This document shows positions 57,925 to 64,000 of a DNA stretch of 64,000 nucleotides, one piece after another. The notes under the pieces are model-generated. The model saw only the letters and a program-made list of their open reading frames with translations. It had not been told where the DNA came from and searched no databases. This DNA is from Lepisosteus oculatus (Eukaryota; Chordata; Actinopteri; Semionotiformes; Lepisosteidae). Numbering within the stretch: the stretch's first letter is position 1; the number at the start of each line of letters is the position of its first letter. A program made the position numbers and the translations under genes. Location of the stretch: assembly GCF_040954835.1 (NCBI RefSeq), contig NC_090698.1, positions 7,128,501 through 7,192,500 of the forward strand, given 5' to 3'.

Positions 57925-60900
57925 GTAAGGAGAAGCAGGGGACCGAGGGCAGGGGCTGAGGAAGAAGAGCAGAAGGCAGGCCACCAGTCTGCGGTCTACA
58001 GATCCCAGGGGACGTGATGCCTGACACCCCAGTACGGCTCAGTGTAGCGTTGAAATAAGATTATTACAGGCAGCCCCCCTGGAGAGCGAGGAGAGAGAGA
58101 GACACCACGCTGTCTCCTTTCACAGCTCAAATGCCTCACAGTGCGTCTTATAAACCAGGCATTTACAGTGGAGTCATCACTGTAAATGTCACGTTTCAGA
58201 TAAGGACACATCTATTTACCCACGGGCCACGCTTGGTAGAAGAATGGTTTAAACACCCACACAGCATGTAAATTCAGATACCCAGCGGCTGAAGAAGGCC
58301 ACACGCTGTTTCAGTCCGCAAAGTGAGGATTCTGTACACAGAGGGCCTTGATCTTTCTTTAATATGAAGGAAGCTAGGTTCGGACCGAACTACACTGCCA
58401 CACAGATCAAACTTGACATGAGCACCACCCTGCATGCTCCCTCCTCGTTGACGGCAGTGGGCTCCTGCTTTAGACTGACTGAAGGCAACATCACTGTGAG
58501 CTTGTAGGAGCCCAGGGGGTGCTGTCGCTATGCAAGCAGTGCTGTGCCCAACTCAAACTCATCCACTGCCAGTGGCCCTCTGCCCTGAAACAGACAGGTG
58601 CTGCCACAACTATGAGGTGCGGCCCGTGCTCCAGGTGAGCACTTTTCCCACCTGAGCCGCTGTTGGTGCCCCCCGAGTTGTGTGACTTTCTCCTGTGCTC
58701 TGTGTGGTTCAAGGGGCTCCAAGAACTGCAGGCTTCCCCAAAAAAGTCCTTCAGCTCTTCCTCACTGTTCAGTAGTTTAGTATCTATCTGAATCTGAAAT
58801 ATTATCCAGTCATTTTCTTAAATGAGAGTAAATTTTGACCCTCAAACAGCCGGCTAACAAGCTTGTTCCAGTGTTACAGTGGATGACTCCACTGTAAATG
58901 CCTGGTTTATAAGACGCACTGTGAGGCATTTGAGCTGTGAAAGTCCAGACTCTCAGGAGTACCTTTGTACCGCTTATGCAAACCCCTGGTTGTACTGATC
59001 ATTAGGAGATTCCATTGACCCTTGACCTTTGGTTATTGTACAGATCGCCCTGGAATCCACTTTTGTGGTTGACGACGGCAAGACGGTGCTTGTGGAGGGG
59101 CTGCGGGTGGCGCAGAGCGAGAGAGGGCGCGGGGTGGCGGGGGTCGTGCAGAGGTTCATTGACCAGTACGTCAGACGGCACTTCCCCCAGGTCAGGGTGA
59201 AAAGGCTGACCCGAGGAGATGACCCAGGACCCGAGCAGCTGGCCAAATACCGCCTGCTGTCCCAGCAGGTAGAGTAACAAGCTGGGATTGGCGGGGATGG
59301 CTGTCAGGGGTAAAACAGGTGGTTGTTCTTTGAGCTCTGATGTGACGGGGCTTGGTTAGAGCTGGTGGTTTATATGGACCCGCGATTCATGTTTGAATTT
59401 GGATTTTTAAAGCTGGTAATATGATCAAGTCGCTATTTAGCTTTTGATGGCACATATAATATAAAACTGATTTTACTGTGCGTTTCCCAAACAAGCAAGT
59501 GACAAAGAGCAGCTGTTTGCCCTGTCTGGTTTATGGCAGGAATAATGAACAGATGATCAGTTTAAATGCACGTGATCATTAGACAAAAGTATTCATCTCA
59601 GCAAAGGTGCAACAATTAAAACGCTAATTTCTTTCAGTTTAAGGATCAGTTTTGCAAATACTATTGTGTCTCCCAATAGCCTGTTGAACCGAAATTCATC
59701 AGAAAGGTGACAAACAAGAGGAGGCTCTTAGGCCATTGAGCTTGTTTGGTTATATTTAACTAATTGGTCGGAGGCTCTCGTCCAGCTTTAATGAAAAACA
59801 ACATAGCTGCACAGCTTTGTCCTGATTCCCATAACCCTTGTTGTAAAGACGTGTCTCACTTTTTAATGCACTTCCATACAGTGACGCATGCTGTCATCTA
59901 AGAACATACAAGTATATCACCCTGCAATTCACAACTGCCAACCCACTGAAGCTCTGCAGGTGTGAGCCTGGTCAGTACCTCGATGGAACTCCTCCTGGGA
60001 AACTAAGCTTGCTGCTGTAAGAAGTGTTAGTGGGACCAGGGGGTGCACACCCTGCACTCTGTGTGGGCCCTAATGGGGACACTATACTGTATAAAAGGCA
60101 CCATCCTTCAGATGAGACTGAAAACTGAGGTCCTGGCTCTCTGTGGTCATTAAAAATCCCAGGGCTTTTCTCCAAAACAGTTGGGTTGTTTACCCAGTGT
60201 CCTGGCCAAATTTCCCCCTGGCCTTTACCAATCATGGCCTCCTAATAATCCCCCTCTCTGAACTGGCTTCATCACTCTGCTCTCCTCCCCACTGAGAGCT
60301 GGTGTGTGGGGAGTGTACTGGTGCATCATCCAGGTGGGGCTGCATACTGGTGGTGGTGGAGGGGAGTCCCCATTACCAGTAAAGCACTTTGAGTGGAGTG
60401 TCCAGAAAAGCGCTATCTAAGTGTAAGGAATTATTATTATTGTATGTGTCCCTGCAGAGCACCACCAGAAACTGCGGAACTGCCAGGCAGTGAATGCCCT
60501 TGATTTGGCCTGAATGCATACCCTGGCCCCTCATCGTTCTTTCTCCTCTCGCTGTTCCCCACACATCTCCCCCAGAGTTGAACTTTCCCCCTCTCCCCCC
60601 CGGCAGGCGGTGCTGTCTCTGAAGGGCGCGGCAGGCTGTTTCGAGGGGCTCGTTGCCGACTTACAGGACAAGCTGACCGCCGCGGAAGGGGGGCCCGTCC
60701 CCCAGCCCGTCGCCCTGGAGGGAAGGAACGAGCTGGGGGCCGTGCTGCTGAGCCCCCACACCTCCCAGAACCTGCTGCAGGGGGGGCTCATCATCCAGGA
60801 CTGGCAGCCCCTCGAACCCCTGCCAAGTAACCTGGATGTCCTCGCGGGCAGGAGCCTGACCTGCCTGGTGGACAGGAAGGTGTGTCCCACTGGACTGAGC

Positions 60901-61167
60901 ATCTGCACAGCACCTTACCCCATCCCTTATGGGGGTGGGTCCCTGCGCCTCAATATTGACCTGTATGGGACCGACCTCCCGGTGGCTCAGAGGCTGCTGA
61001 CGTCCCAGCTGGAGAGGGTGAGGGGGGCTCTTAGGGGGCTCGTCATCCTGAACATCTACATGCACCCGACGCTGTGGGAGCCGATGGAACGCTTCTGCCA
61101 AAACTCGGCAGGAGTTGGGAGGTTCCGGCCCCTTTGGAAGCAGGTGGCCCTGGAGAGGGATCTGTAA
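57733..61167 (+). CDS. nat16-like: Second NAT16-like GNAT acetyltransferase, diverged paralog (3 coding exons, 325 aa)
   Basis: Coding exons 57,733-57,924, 59,044-59,268 and 60,607-61,167 (phase 0) give 325 aa. Introns fall at the same residues as in nat16 and exon 2 has the same 225 nt, so the two are tandem duplicates. Seen: strong Kozak (GCGATGG), IYQGSDYLPARYHAWL at about 37-52, GNAT motif A R91-G-R-G-V-A96, LTRGDDPGPEQLAKYRLL, IIQDWQPLEPLPSN, and PIPYGGGSLRLNID. Differences: a shorter N-terminus, AVLSLKG in place of GILLVRF at the start of exon 3, and loss of the conserved VKGYTEQ near the C-terminus (here RPLWKQ). The acetyl-CoA site is intact, so it probably is an active acetyltransferase with an altered substrate preference; the substrate is unknown. 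Its promoter is CpG-rich. Confidence 0.9.
58117..58943. mobile_element. Element with 62-bp perfect inverted repeats, in intron 1 of the nat16-like gene
   Basis: Arms 58,117-58,178 and 58,882-58,943 are exact reverse complements (for example AGTGCGTCTTATAAACCAGG against CCTGGTTTATAAGACGCACT), separated by 703 bases without coding capacity. The inner ends of both arms are themselves palindromic (TTTACAGTG ... CACTGTAAA). It fits a non-autonomous DNA transposon or a local inverted duplication; I could not confirm target-site duplications at its edges. Confidence 0.75.
59044..59268 (+). CDS. nat16-like: nat16-like coding exon 2
   Basis: Encodes residues 65-139 (IALESTFVVDDG ... LLSQQ) with GNAT motif A. 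Acceptor TTATTGTACAG, donor CAG|GTAGAG. Confidence 0.92.
59917..60450 (+). mobile_element. 5S rRNA-derived SINE (SINE3-type), in intron 2 of the nat16-like gene
   Basis: The first 110 bases resemble 5S rRNA: CACCCTG, GAAGCTCTGCAGG, GCCTGGTCAGTACCTCGATGG, CCTGGGAA and GCTGTAAG occur in the order and spacing of the 5S gene, including its internal promoter (box A, box C). After that comes the body shared with 54,480-54,862 and a tail TTTGAGTGG - GCTATCTAAGTG - AATTATTATTATT. It is a full-length or nearly full-length copy and it ends about 155 bases before coding exon 3. Confidence 0.82.
60607..61167 (+). CDS. nat16-like: nat16-like coding exon 3
   Basis: Encodes residues 140-325, stop TAA at 61,165-61,167. 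The acceptor is a long pyrimidine tract ending CCCCCCGGCAG. GC-rich like exon 3 of nat16. The tail of the protein departs from the family consensus after ERFCQN. Confidence 0.9.
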   Translation, partial: AVLSLKGAAGCFEGLVADLQDKLTAAEGGPVPQPVALEGRNELGAVLLSPHTSQNLLQGGLIIQDWQPLEPLPSNLDVLAGRSLTCLVDRKVCPTGLSICTAPYPIPYGGGSLRLNIDLYGTDLPVAQRLLTSQLERVRGALRGLVILNIYMHPTLWEPMERFCQNSAGVGRFRPLWKQVALERDL

Positions 61168-61845
61168 GAGGAGACAGGCCCAGCGTGCTCGGAGCCAGCC
61201 TGATGTTTTAGAGATGCTGGCATTCTGACCAATTTCCTTGCATAACTCCTTAGTGAGCTTCTTCTAAAAGAAAAGATCCTGCTTCAGACACGTGAGGCAG
61301 GGGTAGGCAACTCCAGTCCTCCAGTTCCTGAAGGTTCTCCAGATGTCTTTCGGGTTTGCAGACGATCCAGACCAGGAAAACACAGCTGATTCATCCGCTT
61401 ATCCTCTAATTAAATTCAATTAAGGCCTTAATGTCTGAGATGGAATGGAAACCAAAAACAAAATAGCAATTGAGGCCTGAAGGTTGCCTGTCTCCTGCTG
61501 TCCAATTTAGTTTGATTTTCACTGGGTGAAACGCGACACCAAGTGTGTGTTGGTGTTATGTTGCGCCAAGTGGTGTTTCCAAAAATCACATGTGACATTA
61601 ACCACTTTCTACATACCCGCCATTACATACACACCCACACTGTAGGGATGCTGACCCTTAAAAAAAGATTGCATTTCTCACTGATCAATAAATGGATAGT
61701 ATGGGACGTATACAATGCTGTGCAAGGTTGAAATCATTAACATAACTAATAGCCAAATCCTGTTCATCATAGTACAGCTGTAAATTGTAACGCGTTTTAC
61801 AGCCGTTTTTATTATTTTACAATAAAGTTTATGACACTCACTCTT
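61168..61845 (+). terminator. 3' UTR and poly(A) signal of the nat16-like gene
   Basis: AATAAA at 61,821-61,826 (ACAATAAAGTTTATG) is a canonical poly(A) signal about 650 bases after the stop and is followed by a T/G-containing stretch. Within the UTR, about 61,300-61,480 resembles a dispersed fish repeat (GTAGGCAACTCCAGTCCTCC, then an AATTAAATTCAATTAAGG block). Confidence 0.6.
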
Positions 61846-63090
61846 GATAGACTGGATGTCTGAATACTAGGGTATGTTGCAGTTCGAGCACCCACAAATC
61901 TTATGATTCATCAGTGTTTTTCCGATGAAGCAGGCAGGCATTTGCTGATCGGGGACAGGAGCTCCCAATGGCACTGTTGTGAACACACAGCTGTTGAGGC
62001 AGCCCATGTAAACGGCTTCGTCAAGCAGGGATATGAGGATGACGTGCCCATCGGCAGAGTTTCAGGTTGTCGCCTTGTCCTATATGGATACGCATTCAGC
62101 CAGTAGTTCCCAAAAACCCGTGCCTTTGGGATACCCGTCTCCACCGGCTTTTGTCCCAGTCGTGTTCTGAATCAGTGATGCTGAGAGAAGCCTTTAATCC
62201 ACCTGCTTGCTCATTGAGGCTTTTGGTTATCTTGTTTCTGCATACGCAGGCCCAACGTCAGTGTACAGTTTCCAGCAGCCTCCGCACACAGAGCCCTAAG
62301 CCCCCCTCCTAAAGCTTTTCTCCCTTATTCATAGCCATGCAGCTCCTGAAGGCGGCCGATTCTAGGACGAACTGAGGCGGGTGGGAAAAGCAATGCATGC
62401 TGAACGAGTGCAAAGAGCTGAGGGCTCTCTCCTTCTCTGCGGTTGGCAGTTAGCGACACGCCTGCAAGGGGGGCTGCTTCGAAACTCAAGCAAGCGGTAC
62501 AGGCTTGACATTACCCACGAATCCGGTTCGAGAGAAAATGTAACAACACGCCTCAGACAGAAATCCGAAATCAATGAATTAGCCTGTGATTAGGACATCG
62601 TCTGGAGCCAAAACCACAGCCGACAGTCATCCCCAGGGAATTTAGCTGGGGGCCGTGGACTAAAGACAGTATTAAATACGAGGCATTATCTCTTATATGT
62701 GGAACTGCTGGGCTCAGTACCTGACCTTCCTAAAGCATTTTTAAGGCAGAAACTAAAGGAAGGTATCCAATCAGTCATGAACCTCATACTCCGCTCATGT
62801 GAAACAGTCGATCAAAATGGTTGAACATTAAGTTTTCAGAAGAGAAGAAGCCTCTCAGACATCTAGCCTGATTGGGTTGTAGCAGCTAATTGAATTGAGG
62901 ATGCCATCCATCCAGGGGAAGAGATGGTATCAGGTTTGAAAATATGCCAAGCCATTCCGAGCTATAATCTCGGAAACAGATTTAAAAGGTTTAACTCGGC
63001 AAACGGATTCATTTAAGAAATACTTAAATTACCGTAAGCAATTAAAAGTACGCAGAGAGGCGAACGATACAACTTGGTCAAACAGTCCCG
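61846..63090. other. Intergenic stretch, no recognised gene
   Basis: No exon, RNA gene or clear repeat was recognised. Confidence 0.45.
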
Positions 63091-63097
63091 CTCTTGA

Positions 63098-63110
63098 CCA
63101 CTAGGTGGCA
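63098..63110 (+). promoter_or_regulatory. Candidate CTCF binding site
   Basis: CCACTAGGTGGCA matches the vertebrate CTCF core consensus (CCASYAGRKGGCR) at every position. It lies between the nat16-like gene and the CpG-rich promoter candidate at the right edge, a plausible boundary position. Confidence 0.45.
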
Positions 63111-63689
63111 ACAAATAACCGGCGCGTGTGTGGGTTGCGAAAGGCGCAGCGGCGCATGAGTCATAGCACCCGGCATAATGACACCAAAAAAAAAAATGTT
63201 TTAGTTTTAGTCACATCTGCCAGAGGGGCTCAATGAAGCGAGATAAGCGACTGACTCCGCAGGTTTTCCACATAATGGGGTTTAATAGTCCAAGCGGCCG
63301 GGTTTATAATAAAGTCCTGCTGCCGGGATGATTCAGCAGCGCTTTATATTCATGGCCTGGCGCTTCCTGACACATCGTTGATCGTCCCGAAAGGATGACG
63401 CATCTCGGAGACTGAATGCAACCAGCCTTGGGGTGATAACAGCCGCCCCCAGCCCACCCCATATGTCAACACCATTTGCGCAGTGCTTATAGAAACAGAA
63501 ATTGCCATGAAACGCTCCGCTTCGGTGATGAAGGAGCTGGTCGCCGTAATTACTAGGCTTCGTCACGGTTATTACAGTGATCACCTCCTTCAGGTAGTGC
63601 ACCAGCGCGGTAGAGTTTTCACGCCACCTCCATTTTCCAGCACTGGCTGCCTTTTGCCAGTTGGCGCCCACTGGGGCTGATTCGCTCTC

Positions 63690-64000
63690 CGAACTGGGAC
63701 AGGCCTCGTGCCCCCGGCGGGTCTGGCGACAACGCACACGCGCACAGAATACCGCAAGACCCCGGGGGAGGACGGGGAGGGGGGGGGGTTTCCGTTCGTG
63801 AACCCAGGGGCTGCCCGACAGCTCTTGTCCGGCTCGTTCCTTAGCGTACAGCTAAGAGCCGTTACTGATGGAAACCCCGCAGCCGCAGGGCCTGTACAAT
63901 GACGTCATAAAGGACGAGGGAACCCAAATGCACGACAGTTCTATACTGCGAAGCTCTTCAACGGAGAACATAAAGATGCCGGCGGTACACACATTGTTTC
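63690..64000 (+). promoter_or_regulatory. CpG-rich promoter candidate with perfect CRE (possibly vgf)
   Basis: CpG-dense sequence with TGACGTCA, a perfect CREB site, at 63,900-63,907 and a TATA-like CATAAAG at about 63,969. A start site would fall at or beyond the window end, so no exon can be confirmed. In human, VGF follows NAT16 in the same orientation and its promoter depends on a CRE upstream of a TATA box; the layout here fits that. Identification as vgf is inference from gene order. Confidence 0.4.

Overview
The window is nuclear DNA of a vertebrate, almost certainly a ray-finned fish. Genes are sparse and split by introns with GT/AG borders, SINEs of tRNA and 5S rRNA origin are scattered throughout, and the best-matched proteins are vertebrate ones. 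A non-teleost lineage (gar- or bowfin-like) is my guess and is not proven by anything here. Nothing bacterial, no CRISPR and no prophage is present; all long frames in the minisatellites are artefacts of repeats whose period is a multiple of three.

Three protein-coding genes can be reconstructed, all on the + strand. (1) A canonical nat16 gene (19,018-22,007; 3 coding exons, 337 aa), a GNAT-fold N-acetyltransferase related to human NAT16 and fish histidine N-acetyltransferase. (2) A tigit-like immune checkpoint receptor (43,212-52,892; 5 coding exons, 306 aa) with signal peptide, one V-type Ig domain carrying all three PVR/nectin-family motifs, one membrane span and a tyrosine-motif tail. (3) A second, diverged nat16 paralog (57,733-61,167; 3 coding exons, 325 aa) with a CpG-rich promoter and 5' UTR exon. 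Both acetyltransferase genes have introns at identical positions and phases, so they are tandem duplicates; the receptor gene lies between them.

The left third (1-19 kb) holds retroelement fragments, a tRNA-derived SINE, one intact tRNA-Asn(GTT) gene (minus strand), a GC-rich TATA-containing promoter candidate near 7.95 kb, a 58-bp minisatellite (11.0-11.4 kb) and a small hairpin element. The stretch from 22 to 43 kb is almost free of recognisable genes; it holds a possible LTR/first-exon fragment (37.4-37.7 kb), a 5S-SINE remnant and a decayed LINE reverse transcriptase tail (41.7-42.2 kb). Inside the tigit-like gene, intron 2 ends in a 22-unit, 42-bp minisatellite touching the acceptor of exon 3, and intron 4 holds an old SINE. 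The right end (61-64 kb) contains a candidate CTCF site and, at the very edge, a perfect CRE in a CpG-rich context. NAT16 is followed by VGF in the same orientation in human, and the VGF promoter is CRE-driven, so this edge may be the fish vgf promoter.

The genes do not form a pathway: the two acetyltransferases are probably small-molecule (amino acid) acetylating enzymes, and the receptor is an inhibitory lymphocyte surface protein. Their adjacency is a matter of genome history, not shared function.
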